Below the pieces are notes generated by a model. That model was not told the DNA's origin and did no database searches. It worked only from the letters and a program-made list of their open reading frames with translations. Positions 6,348-16,921 of a DNA stretch of 22,038 nucleotides are shown piece by piece. Position numbers and translations under genes: made by a program. Origin of the DNA: Pseudomonadota bacterium (GTDB lineage: Bacteria; Pseudomonadota; Alphaproteobacteria; Caulobacterales; Caulobacteraceae). The DNA is taken from positions 1 to 22,038 of the forward strand of contig JAEYUE010000114.1 of NCBI GenBank assembly GCA_023433655.1, written 5' to 3'. How positions within the stretch are numbered: the first letter of the stretch is position 1; each line of letters starts with the position of its first letter.

Positions 6348-9300
6348 TCAGAAGGACTTGCTGACCCGCACGAAGGCGCGACGGCCGTAGTAGGCTTCCT
6401 GATACTGCGACGACAGGATGGAGTTGCCCTGCGTCCCGACCGCCGCGGCCGAGGCCGCCGGAGGCAGTTCGTCGAACAGGTTGGCGACGCCGCCGGCGAT
6501 CGTCCAGCCGTCGGTCCAGCCGCCGCCATCCGCCTCATATGAGAGCGAGAGGCTGTGGAAACCGGTGAACTCGGCGTCCGCCTTCAGCTGGGTGCGGCGG
6601 CCGTCGATGGTCTGGAACAGCGACTGGCCGTTGCGGATGCGGTCCGGACGGTTGTCCTGGTTGCCGATCCAGTCGAAGCCCCAGAAGGCGGTCCACGGCC
6701 CGCGGCTCACCGTGGCGTTGATGTTGCCGACCAGTTCCGGATTACCGACGTCGCCAAGGAAGTCGGTGCCGAAGTCGGCGAACGTCGCCTGGTTCGATTC
6801 CAGCGTCCAGGTCGTCTGGGAGTCCAGCGTCAGCGTGCCCCAATCGAAATCGTGGAACCACCGTGCGGTGAAGTCCAGACCGCGGTTGTTCTGCTCGGCG
6901 ATGTTCAGGAAGCTGTCGCGGACCTGCACGATGCTGCCGTCGAGCGCCGGATCGCGATCGAACTGGGCGCAGATCGGGTCGCTGGGGAAGTTCTCGGACA
7001 GATAGCAGGCCTGAAGGATGCCGGCCGCGCCGAGAACGTCGACCTGGTCCTCGATCTTGATCTCGAAATAGTCGACCGCGAGGCTCAGGTTGCTGTCCGG
7101 CGGGGTCAGCACCACGCCGATCACCGTGGCGGTCGACGTTTCGGGCTCCAGCACGCCCAGGCCGCCGCCGGTGACGACCTCCGCCGAGGAGACGCCGCCG
7201 TTGAAGTCGCCGGCCACGCCCCCGCCCGGACCCGCGGGGCTGGTGCAGTTCACGTAGAGCGGGTCGGTCGCCGACAGGGTGCCGTCGGCCACACGCTGGT
7301 CGAGGTTCAGGCAGGGATCGATGCTGCGCTGGTTGGCGAAGCTGGTCTGGTCCGCGAGATAGAGCTCGAACAGCGCCGGGGCGCGGAACGAGGTGCCATG
7401 CGTGGCGCGCAAGCGGATCGCGTCGCTCATCGCCCAGTTCAGGCCGACCTTGTAGGTGGTGGCGCTGCCCGACGTCTTGGTGTCGGTGTAACGGCCCGAG
7501 AGCGACAGATCGAGGCTCTGGACGTAGGGCATGTCCGCGAGCAGCGGCACAGCCAGTTCGGCATAGGCTTCGCGGGTGTCTTCCGTCCCCTCGGTGATGC
7601 CGGCGCCGGTCAAGCCCCAGCTGTTGTCAGCCAGGGTGACCTCGCCGGGGGTGTCGACGATTTCGTCCCGGCGCACGTGGAAGCCCAACGCGACACCGAG
7701 CGGACCGGCCGGCAGCTCGAACAGGTTTCCGGCCAGGGAGCCTTCCAGATAGGTCTGCTCGTAGATCGTGGTGCCGGTCTCCGTGTCGAACAGGAAGGCT
7801 CGCTCTTCCGGCGTCAGGTCGCCCCGCAGTACGCGCGGATCGGTGAAGTCCATGTCGATGCAGGCGCGCCCGCTGACCGGCAGGATGTCGCCGACGCACG
7901 AGCTGGTCTTGAAGTTGGTCGACGCCACCGCGTCATCGAGGATGACGTCGGAGGTGTATTCGCCGTCCGAGCGGCTGTACTGGGCGAAGACATCCCAGTT
8001 CCAGCCGTCCAGGAAGCCGCCGCCGATGTCGCCGCGCAGGCCCGCGACCAGCCGGGTGTAGTCCACCTTCTGCGACTGGTCGAAGTGATCGGTGACCGGG
8101 GTGGCGCTGAGAATGTTCAGGCCCGTGAAGCCGGTGACGGGGTCACCGCCTGCGCCGGGGCCGTAGTAGAAGTCGAGGAAGTCGGCGGTGAGGGTGTAGT
8201 TCCAGAACTGGCGATAGCTGTCCGTGCGGCTCTCACGGCGGTTCAGCAGGACCTCGGCGTAGGCCTCGACGCCGCCGCCCAGGTCGTAGGCGCCATCGAC
8301 GAAGGCGGTGTAGCGCTCGGTCTCCGGGATGATCGATTCTTCGAGGGCGAACGGGTGGAGGTTGTTGACCACGGCGCGCGACGCGGCGTCGTAGTTTACG
8401 AGGTAGAAGCCCGCCGGCGCGTTCGGATAGAGGCCCACCGAGCCGTCGGTCGGCGGGATATAGTTGCCCAGGTCGCCGTCATAGTCGAACTGGAAGCGTC
8501 CGGCCCGGCCCGAGAAATCCGGCCCGTAGACGAACACCTGCCCCCACGTAAGGTCGTTGCAGGTCGGCTGGCCGGTGCGGGGGTCGATGCGGTCGGCGCG
8601 GATATTGGTGCCCGGCTCGAACACATACTGGTTGCGGCAGTGCAGGTAGTCGCGGTCACCCGCCGCCAGCTTCTCCTGCCGGTAATAGTCGCCGGAGATG
8701 TTGATGTAGCCCCGGTCAAACGTCGTGCCCCACGATCCGGAGACGTTGTATTGCTCGCCGCCGTCCTCGAACGGCATGCTGGCGAACGCCGCCATCTCTC
8801 CGCCGTCGCGGGCGCGCTCGGTGATCAGGTTGACAACGCCGGCCACGGCGTCGGAGCCGTAGATCGACGAGGCGCCATCCTTCAGCACGTCAATGCGGTT
8901 GATGGCCGACTGCGGGATGACATTAAGATCGAAGGCCGAGACCCCGCCGCGGGTGCCGGCGGGTCCGGCGCGGCGGCCGTTCAGCAGCACCAGGGTGCGG
9001 TTGGCCCCGAGACCACGCAGGGAGATCGTCGCCGCGCCCGGACCACCGTCGGTCACGAAGGCGCTGGAGATGGTCGAGTTCACCTGGGGCGAACCGGCCG
9101 CCAGCGTCGACGACTGCAGCAGCTGCGCCGTGTCGCTGAGCCCGCGCTGTTCGGCGCGCTCGGCCGTCAGCACCTGGATCGGCGATGAACTGGTGAATTC
9201 GTTCTGCGGGATGCGCGAGCCGGTGACGATGACGTCGCCGACCTGGGCTTCCTCCTGCGCTTCTCCCTCGTTCTGGGGGACCGGCTGCGCGTCCTGCGGG

Positions 9301-9401
9301 GTGGCGGGCTCCTGCGCGAAGGCCGGAGCGGCGAGCATCAGGGCGGCGAAGACCCCGCCCGCAAGGGCGGAGGTGTCACGCAGGCGTGTACGGATAGACA
9401 T
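6348..9401 (-). CDS. TonB-dependent outer-membrane receptor
   Basis: The protein is 1017 aa from the ATG at 9401. A Sec signal peptide (1-29, cleavage after PAFA) is followed by a Pro/Glu/Gln-rich linker and a TonB-box-like stretch VGDVIVTGSRI. The plug domain follows (SLRGLGANRTLVLLNGRR, then IDVLKDGASSIYGSDAVAGVVNLIT), and then a beta barrel ending in aromatic Phe (VRVSKSF). Long loops hold several cysteine pairs. Such receptors import substrates too large or scarce for porins, using TonB-ExbBD energy; Caulobacterales carry many. No ligand can be named and no transport operon flanks it. The open frame extends upstream to 9641, but that part is not receptor-like and the signal peptide fixes the start. 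No good Shine-Dalgarno is present; TATTTC lies five bases upstream. A hairpin terminates it. Confidence 0.93.
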   Translation of the reverse strand: MSIRTRLRDTSALAGGVFAALMLAAPAFAQEPATPQDAQPVPQNEGEAQEEAQVGDVIVTGSRIPQNEFTSSSPIQVLTAERAEQRGLSDTAQLLQSSTLAAGSPQVNSTISSAFVTDGGPGAATISLRGLGANRTLVLLNGRRAGPAGTRGGVSAFDLNVIPQSAINRIDVLKDGASSIYGSDAVAGVVNLITERARDGGEMAAFASMPFEDGGEQYNVSGSWGTTFDRGYINISGDYYRQEKLAAGDRDYLHCRNQYVFEPGTNIRADRIDPRTGQPTCNDLTWGQVFVYGPDFSGRAGRFQFDYDGDLGNYIPPTDGSVGLYPNAPAGFYLVNYDAASRAVVNNLHPFALEESIIPETERYTAFVDGAYDLGGGVEAYAEVLLNRRESRTDSYRQFWNYTLTADFLDFYYGPGAGGDPVTGFTGLNILSATPVTDHFDQSQKVDYTRLVAGLRGDIGGGFLDGWNWDVFAQYSRSDGEYTSDVILDDAVASTNFKTSSCVGDILPVSGRACIDMDFTDPRVLRGDLTPEERAFLFDTETGTTIYEQTYLEGSLAGNLFELPAGPLGVALGFHVRRDEIVDTPGEVTLADNSWGLTGAGITEGTEDTREAYAELAVPLLADMPYVQSLDLSLSGRYTDTKTSGSATTYKVGLNWAMSDAIRLRATHGTSFRAPALFELYLADQTSFANQRSIDPCLNLDQRVADGTLSATDPLYVNCTSPAGPGGGVAGDFNGGVSSAEVVTGGGLGVLEPETSTATVIGVVLTPPDSNLSLAVDYFEIKIEDQVDVLGAAGILQACYLSENFPSDPICAQFDRDPALDGSIVQVRDSFLNIAEQNNRGLDFTARWFHDFDWGTLTLDSQTTWTLESNQATFADFGTDFLGDVGNPELVGNINATVSRGPWTAFWGFDWIGNQDNRPDRIRNGQSLFQTIDGRRTQLKADAEFTGFHSLSLSYEADGGGWTDGWTIAGGVANLFDELPPAASAAAVGTQGNSILSSQYQEAYYGRRAFVRVSKSF

Positions 9402-9494
9402 CGGGAGAAATACTCGCTGGTGCAGAAGGTTGGCTGTCAGACTACGAACCGTCGGGCGGACTTTACAACCCGTTCCGACGCAATTCCGCCTCTG

Positions 9495-9589
9495 ATGCGA
9501 CAATGGGGCAACGAAATGCGACAGGACTTGGGCAAGGCGGAGCTGTTCGTCACAATGATCAAGCCTTCCAGGCCGTTCGCCTTGTCGCA
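9495..9589. repeat. TGCGACAA boxes, two direct and one inverted
   Basis: ATGCGACAA at 9495-9503 and ATGCGACAG at 9516-9524 are direct copies exactly 21 bases apart, two helical turns. TTGTCGCA at 9582-9589 is the exact inverse of the first. The set lies about 95-190 bases upstream of the receptor ATG. It may be a transcription-factor binding array, but short repeats can arise by chance. Confidence 0.35.
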
Positions 9590-9602
9590 CCGATGATGGA
9601 TG

Positions 9603-9616
9603 GACGCCCGGGCGTC
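9603..9616. promoter_or_regulatory. 14-base perfect palindrome in the receptor/RraB intergenic region
   Basis: GACGCCCGGGCGTC reads the same on both strands. It lies about 200 bases from each flanking gene start, next to GCGTCGG repeats. It may be a protein site or part of a structured leader. Nothing identifies the factor. Confidence 0.3.
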
Positions 9617-9693
9617 GCCTTGCGTCGGCGCCCATGATCACGCGGCGGATGTCCGGCAGTGCGGAACGCCGGCCCTGTCGCGCGCATTTCGCC

Positions 9694-9722
9694 TTGCTCC
9701 CCCGCTCCCCCGTCTTTAGACC
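9694..9722 (+). promoter_or_regulatory. possible promoter of the RraB-like gene
   Basis: TTGCTCC (9694-9700), a 14-base spacer and TTTAGACC (9715-9722) loosely fit the Caulobacter housekeeping consensus TTGACGS-N10-14-GCTANAWC. The nonamer CTTTAGACC recurs just before carB (10127-10135). Match quality is modest. Confidence 0.3.
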
Positions 9723-9806
9723 GGCCGCTTAGCCAACAACCCGAACCACCCCCCGCGCCGACCGCCGGCTGGCGCCGGGTCCGCGCGCGCGAGGAGACCA
9801 GCCGCC

Positions 9807-10121
9807 TTGACCGATGACGCCGTCCCTCACGAAGAGCGTGACGCCATGGTCCGGGCGTCGCTGGCGGCGCAGGGCGACAGCGGGATCACGCCGCGGCACA
9901 CCCTGTTCTACTTCTACGGCGACGGGGCGCACGACGACCTGAACGAGGTGGCTCGACGCGCCGGCTTCCTGACCCGGGGCCAGGACGACTGCACGATCCT
10001 CGAGACCACAATAGCCGTGGACGAAGCCTCGTTCTCGCCCGTTTCCGACATGATGCAATCCTGGGCCGCGGCCTTCCAGCTCGACTACGACGGCTGGGAA
10101 TGCGCGGTCGTGACGAACTGA
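9807..10121 (+). CDS. RraB-like regulator of ribonuclease E
   Basis: The protein is 104 aa and acidic. It resembles the RraB (DUF1260) family: an N-terminal helix with EERDAMVRASL, a strand HTLFYFYGD, a helix around EVARRAGF, and the closing LDYDGWECAV (about 92-101), like the EYDGW ending of the E. coli RraB domain. RraB binds RNase E and changes its cleavage of selected mRNAs; the same role here is inferred. The start is TTG at 9807 with GAGGAG ten bases upstream. The first in-frame ATG, 13 codons later, has no better site, and an ATG at 9813 is out of frame. It lacks the long acidic C-terminal tail of E. coli RraB. carB follows after 16 bases, so readthrough into carB is likely. Confidence 0.7.
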   Translation: MTDDAVPHEERDAMVRASLAAQGDSGITPRHTLFYFYGDGAHDDLNEVARRAGFLTRGQDDCTILETTIAVDEASFSPVSDMMQSWAAAFQLDYDGWECAVVTN

Positions 10122-10135
10122 AAGTGCTTTAGACC
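10110..10135 (+). promoter_or_regulatory. possible internal promoter for carB
   Basis: GTGACGA (10110-10116), an 11-base spacer and TTTAGACC (10128-10135) resemble the Caulobacter promoter consensus, with correct spacing. It overlaps the end of the RraB-like gene and lies two bases before the carB ATG, which has no Shine-Dalgarno. A start this close would give a leaderless or slightly shortened transcript, so it is only a candidate. Confidence 0.3.
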
Positions 10136-10137
10136 CA

Positions 10138-13437
<3,300 letters not shown>

Positions 13438-13459
13438 GAGCCGAACGGGGGGAGACCGA

Positions 13460-13915
13460 ATGAGAACGACGCTGCTCATCCTGGCTGCGGCGACCAGCCT
13501 GATCGCCGGTCAGGTTCTGGCGCATGAGGATGCGACGCCGCCGATGTCGGCGGCGGCGCTCGAGCAAACCCGGCCGCGCACCGACGCCTTCTTCCAGACC
13601 TTGCGCGCCGGCGATCCGACCAAGGCGTATCGCGACCTGTTCGCCGGCACGCTGCTGGAGACGACCAAGGCGGCCGAGGTGAATACGCTCATCACCCAGA
13701 CGCAGACCTTGCTGGACGCCTATGGGACCCTGGTCGACTGGACCGTTCTGCGCAGTGACTGCCTGAGCCCCACGCTGTGCCGGATCGGCTATCAGGTCGA
13801 CATGAAGAACGGACCGATGTTCGTCTTCCTGCTGATGCACCGCCGGGCGGGGGAGTGGTACCCGCACTGGATTTACGTCACCGATATCGCCCAGCCGCTG
13901 TTCGAGGTGAACTGA
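13460..13915 (+). CDS. small secreted protein of unknown function
   Basis: The protein is 151 aa from the ATG at 13460, which has a GGGGGGAG ribosome site at 13447-13454. An upstream in-frame start inside carB is possible but unlikely. A clear signal peptide (1-21, LLILAAATSLIAGQVLA, then HED) predicts export to the periplasm. The mature part has a helical region (RTDAFFQTLRAGDPTKAYRDLF), then strands with two close cysteines (SDCLSPTLC) that could form a disulfide, and ends in aromatic strands (MFVFLLMHR, EWYPHWIYV). The helix-then-sheet order and small size suggest an NTF2-like fold, but this is a guess. It begins 22 bases after carB and is convergent with the symporter gene. Confidence 0.75.
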   Translation: MRTTLLILAAATSLIAGQVLAHEDATPPMSAAALEQTRPRTDAFFQTLRAGDPTKAYRDLFAGTLLETTKAAEVNTLITQTQTLLDAYGTLVDWTVLRSDCLSPTLCRIGYQVDMKNGPMFVFLLMHRRAGEWYPHWIYVTDIAQPLFEVN

Positions 13916-13938
13916 GGCGGCGGGCCAAACCGGACGGC

Positions 13939-15234
13939 TCAGATGCCCGCCGCCGGGTCGGGGGCGGCGTCGGCGTCCCTCCCCTCCACGATCCGCGCCG
14001 CGGCCAGATCGCCGGTGACATTGCCGATGGTGCGGAAGATGTCGGGGATGACCTCGACGGCCAGCAGCAGGGGCAGGACCTGGATCGGCACGCCCATGGC
14101 CAGGCAGATCGGGGCCACCGAGACGAAGAAGCTGATCTGGCCTGGCAGGCCGACCGAGCCGATGGAGATGGCGATAGCCGTGAGCCCGCCGGCGATCCAG
14201 GCGGCCGGGCCGAGATCGACCCCATGCAGGTGGGCGACGTAGATGACCACGGCGAGGTTGGCGACCGGGCTGGTGATGCGGAACACCGCCACGGCCAGCG
14301 GCAGGACGAGGCCCGCCGTCGGCGTCGAGACGCCCAGCGCCAGCCGCGCCTGCTCGACCATGGCGGGCAGGCTGGCCAGCGAGGACTGGGTGGAGAAGGC
14401 GACCACCTGGGCCGGGATGATGCCTTGGGCGAAGCGCGCCAGGCCGATGCGGCCCCACGGGACGACGACGGCGTAGATCAGCACGATCAGGCCGATCTGG
14501 GCCAGGACGACCATCGAAACATAGTGGCCAAGGGTGCCTAGGGCGCCGAGGCCGGCGTTCAGCCCCACCCCCATCGACAGGGCGAAGACCCCGATCGGGG
14601 CGGCCAGCAGGACCCAGTGGACAATGGTGATCATCGTGGCGGACACCGACTCGAAGAACTCGACCAGCGGCACACGGCGGCTGGGCCCGAGGCGGGTGAC
14701 GGCGAATCCGAAGGCAATGGCGAAGACGACGACGCCGAGAATGTTGTCCTCGACGGCCGCCCGTACCGGATTGGCCGGGGCCAGACCGGCGATGAAGGCT
14801 GCGAGCCCGCCCCCGGCCGCGCTCTCGCGCACCACGGCGGCGTCGGGCGCGCCCGCGAGCAGGGCGGCCGCGCCGGCCGGGTCGATCGGCCAGATCAGAT
14901 GAAGGGCTTCGTTGGCGATGATGGCGTAGACCGTGGCCCCGAGCAGCAGCACGGCGAACACCATCAGCGCCTTCAGCGCCCGCCGCCCGGTCGCCGCGGC
15001 GTCGGCGATCGAGGCGATGCCGGTCACCACCAGGCTGAAGACCAGCGGGATGATGGTCATCTTCAGGGCGTTGAGCCACAGCGTGCCGATCGAGCCGATC
15101 AGGTCGGCGGTCCCCGCGCCTCCGGGCAGGCCCAGGGCCTCCGCCGCGGCCCCCGCGAACAGGCCGGCCACCAGGGCGACCAGCACCCAAAGGCTGAGGG
15201 ATCGGAGCGTGCGGCGAAGTCGGGAAGCGGCCAT
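13939..15234 (-). CDS. DAACS-family dicarboxylate/amino acid:cation symporter
   Basis: The protein is 431 aa with about eight membrane helices and two re-entrant loops, as in the glutamate/aspartate/C4-dicarboxylate symporters. Family features are LNALKMTIIPLVFSLVV in TM2, FSTQSSLASLP in hairpin 1 (the Ser-rich loop, normally TSSSAATLP), GSVGLPG in hairpin 2, and IFRTIGNVTGD in TM8 with the Arg and Asn-Val-Thr-Gly-Asp. The TM7 sodium/substrate motif NMDGT is absent; the site reads FRITSPVAN (about 14256-14285). Transport of an organic anion or amino acid with Na+ or H+ is likely, but the substrate may differ from glutamate. The ATG at 15234 has no Shine-Dalgarno; a promoter-like pair lies at 15266-15292. 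It is convergent with the small secreted protein and divergent from the M50-like gene. Confidence 0.88.
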   Translation of the reverse strand: MAASRLRRTLRSLSLWVLVALVAGLFAGAAAEALGLPGGAGTADLIGSIGTLWLNALKMTIIPLVFSLVVTGIASIADAAATGRRALKALMVFAVLLLGATVYAIIANEALHLIWPIDPAGAAALLAGAPDAAVVRESAAGGGLAAFIAGLAPANPVRAAVEDNILGVVVFAIAFGFAVTRLGPSRRVPLVEFFESVSATMITIVHWVLLAAPIGVFALSMGVGLNAGLGALGTLGHYVSMVVLAQIGLIVLIYAVVVPWGRIGLARFAQGIIPAQVVAFSTQSSLASLPAMVEQARLALGVSTPTAGLVLPLAVAVFRITSPVANLAVVIYVAHLHGVDLGPAAWIAGGLTAIAISIGSVGLPGQISFFVSVAPICLAMGVPIQVLPLLLAVEVIPDIFRTIGNVTGDLAAARIVEGRDADAAPDPAAGI

Positions 15235-15265
15235 CGGGCGAAGCTAGGGACGCGCCGCGGCTTTG

Positions 15266-15292
15266 GCCATAGCTCCCGGGCGGTGGCGTGAA
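15266..15292 (-). promoter_or_regulatory. candidate promoter of the symporter gene
   Basis: On the minus strand TTCACGC (15292-15286), a 12-base spacer and GCTATGGC (15273-15266) match TTGACGS-N10-14-GCTANAWC at six of seven and most remaining positions. The predicted leader is about 25 bases. The same TTCACGC box precedes selD. Confidence 0.45.
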
Positions 15293-15360
15293 CGATCCTT
15301 AACTCGACCCCGGGGCGCCCGGCTCGCAAGCTGGGCCGTTGCAGGATGCAGGAGGCTCCC

Positions 15361-15879
15361 ATGCGGCGGATGCGGACGGGGATCGGCTTCTACCTTCTGG
15401 TCTTCGCGGCGGGGTTCGTCACCTTCGCCCTGCACGAGGGCGGCCACTGGCTGGCGGCGCAGCTGCTGGGCTACGACGGCTACTTCAGCCTCAACCGGGC
15501 GGGCGCGCGCGACACGGTCGGCGGGACCCACATGGTGTTCATCACCGCCGCGGGGCCGGCGGTCACCCTGCTCCAGGGCGTCCTCGCCTTCGCCTTGGTG
15601 TGGGCCCAGCGCAGCACGGCGGCCTGGGTCTTCCTGTTCTGGGCCGCCTTCATGCGTCTGATGGCGACCGCCATCAGCCTCTGGAATCCGAACGATGAGG
15701 CGCGGCTGAGCGAGCATTTCGGGCTCGGAACCTGGACCCTCCCGGCGGTCGTGACCCTCGTCCTGCTGGGCCTGCTGGCCGCCGGCAGCCGCCGGGTCGG
15801 CGCGGGCTGGAAGGCGCTGGGACTGTCGTGGCTGGTCGCCTCGGCGGCGATCACCGTCATCGTGTTCAGCGGGCTGTAA
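15361..15879 (+). CDS. small M50-like integral-membrane metalloprotease homologue
   Basis: The protein is 172 aa with about four to five hydrophobic segments. The first carries HEGGH (25-29), an HExxH zinc motif within the membrane. AAGPAVTLLQG (63-73) follows, and ISLWNPNDEARLS (105-117) places Asp112 where M50/site-2 proteases put their third zinc ligand (NPxxD/DG). Site-2 proteases cleave membrane-bound regulators or signal peptides; whether this minimal form is active or what it cleaves is unknown. I chose the ATG at 15361 because AGGAGG (15350-15355) sits five bases before it; an ATG at 15346 overlaps that site. No PDZ domain is present. Its last 14 bases overlap the convergent selU gene. 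Confidence 0.7.
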   Translation: MRRMRTGIGFYLLVFAAGFVTFALHEGGHWLAAQLLGYDGYFSLNRAGARDTVGGTHMVFITAAGPAVTLLQGVLAFALVWAQRSTAAWVFLFWAAFMRLMATAISLWNPNDEARLSEHFGLGTWTLPAVVTLVLLGLLAAGSRRVGAGWKALGLSWLVASAAITVIVFSGL

Positions 15880-16921
15880 CCCCCTGCAGGGCGGCCGCGG
15901 CGGCATCGGCCGCCCGCTCCAGCTCCGCTTCGTCGAGGGAGTCGACGGAGACCGTGGCCAACCGCTCGCGCGCCCCCACCCCGCCCTGACGGCGATAGGA
16001 AGGGTCGTAGTGACGCACGATCAGCTTGTTCGCCAGCGCCAGCCGGTCGCCGGCGGCGGCCAAGGCCCGCCAGGCGGCGATCGTCTCCTTCGAGACATGC
16101 CGCGGCAGGCGGGTCAGGGCCGCGTCGATGGCGGCGTCGTCGAGGCCGGCGTAGTCGCGCACGGTGCGGGCGGCGCGGACCTCGACCGGCGACTCCAGGC
16201 GGATCGTCGGAGCCTCGGACATGGCCGCCCACAGCGACGGCGGGATCACGCGGGCGCCGATCTTCGAGCTCTCGGCCTCGACCACCACGGGCCGCGCCGG
16301 ATCGAGGCGGGACAGGGCGTCGTGCAGCCGGCTCTCGAAGGCCTTCTGCGACGGCTGCCCCCCGGGCATGGCCCCGAACAGCGAGCCGCGGTGGGCCGCC
16401 AGCGCCTCGAGATCCAGCGTCTGGATCCCGCGGGCGGCGAGCGCCCCGAGCAGGGCGGTCTTGCCGGCCCCGGTCGGGCCGTCCAGCAGGATCAGCCGGT
16501 GCGGCAGTGCGTCATCATACAGCGCCGCCTTCACCTGCCGCCGCCAGGTCTGGTAACCGCCGTCCAGCACCGTCACCGGCCAGCCGACATGGTCCATCAC
16601 CGTGGCCATGGCCCCCGACCGCTGGCCGCCCCGCCAGCAGTGGACCAGCGGCCGGAACGACCCGTCCCGGTCGCCCAGCGCCCCTTCCAGATGAGCGGCG
16701 ATGTTGCGCGCCACCATGGCGGCGCCGCTGCGGCGGGCGAGGAATTTCGAGCCCTGAACGTACTCCGTCCCGACCGCCGCGCGCTGGGCGTCGTCCAGAA
16801 CCGGCAGGTTGATCGCACCCGGGATGTGGTCCAGCGCGAACTCGGCCGGGCTGCGCACGTCGATCACGGCGTCGAAGCCGTCGCGGGCGGCCGGCGACAG
16901 GTCGGTGGTCCGGCGGATCAT
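15866..16921 (-). CDS. selU: tRNA 2-selenouridine synthase
   Basis: The protein is 351 aa, the usual length for SelU/MnmH. It replaces sulfur with selenium at the wobble uridine of tRNAs for Lys, Glu and Gln, using selenophosphate. An N-terminal rhodanese domain (about 15-130, VIDVRSPAEF) carries the catalytic Cys95 in VHCWRGGQRSG. A P-loop domain follows with Walker A GPTGAGKT (148-155), and FESRLHDAL and EAESSKIG further on. The ATG at 16921 overlaps the selD stop as ATGA, which fixes the start and implies coupling; the open frame upstream is out-of-frame selD sequence. SelD supplies its substrate. Its 3' end overlaps the M50-like gene by 14 bases on the opposite strand. Confidence 0.95.
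   Translation of the reverse strand: MIRRTTDLSPAARDGFDAVIDVRSPAEFALDHIPGAINLPVLDDAQRAAVGTEYVQGSKFLARRSGAAMVARNIAAHLEGALGDRDGSFRPLVHCWRGGQRSGAMATVMDHVGWPVTVLDGGYQTWRRQVKAALYDDALPHRLILLDGPTGAGKTALLGALAARGIQTLDLEALAAHRGSLFGAMPGGQPSQKAFESRLHDALSRLDPARPVVVEAESSKIGARVIPPSLWAAMSEAPTIRLESPVEVRAARTVRDYAGLDDAAIDAALTRLPRHVSKETIAAWRALAAAGDRLALANKLIVRHYDPSYRRQGGVGARERLATVSVDSLDEAELERAADAAAAALQGVTAR

Larger units (their letters stand above)
9402..9806. other. 405-base non-coding region between the divergent receptor and RraB-like genes
   Basis: No credible gene was found here. The region should hold the promoters of both flanking genes. It contains repeated TGCGACA boxes (9495-9589), a 14-base palindrome (9603-9616) and a promoter-like pair before the RraB-like gene (9694-9722). 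It is the largest gene-free stretch in the window. I found no tRNA or recognisable riboswitch. Confidence 0.6.

Noticed and set aside
6555..9188. 877-codon open frame antisense to the TonB-dependent receptor
   Set aside because: It shadows a clear receptor gene; composition is low-complexity Val/Arg/Gly/Ala and no domain or ribosome site is visible.
9402..9641. 80-residue N-terminal extension of the TonB receptor
   Set aside because: A clean signal peptide begins at the ATG at 9401; an extension would bury it.
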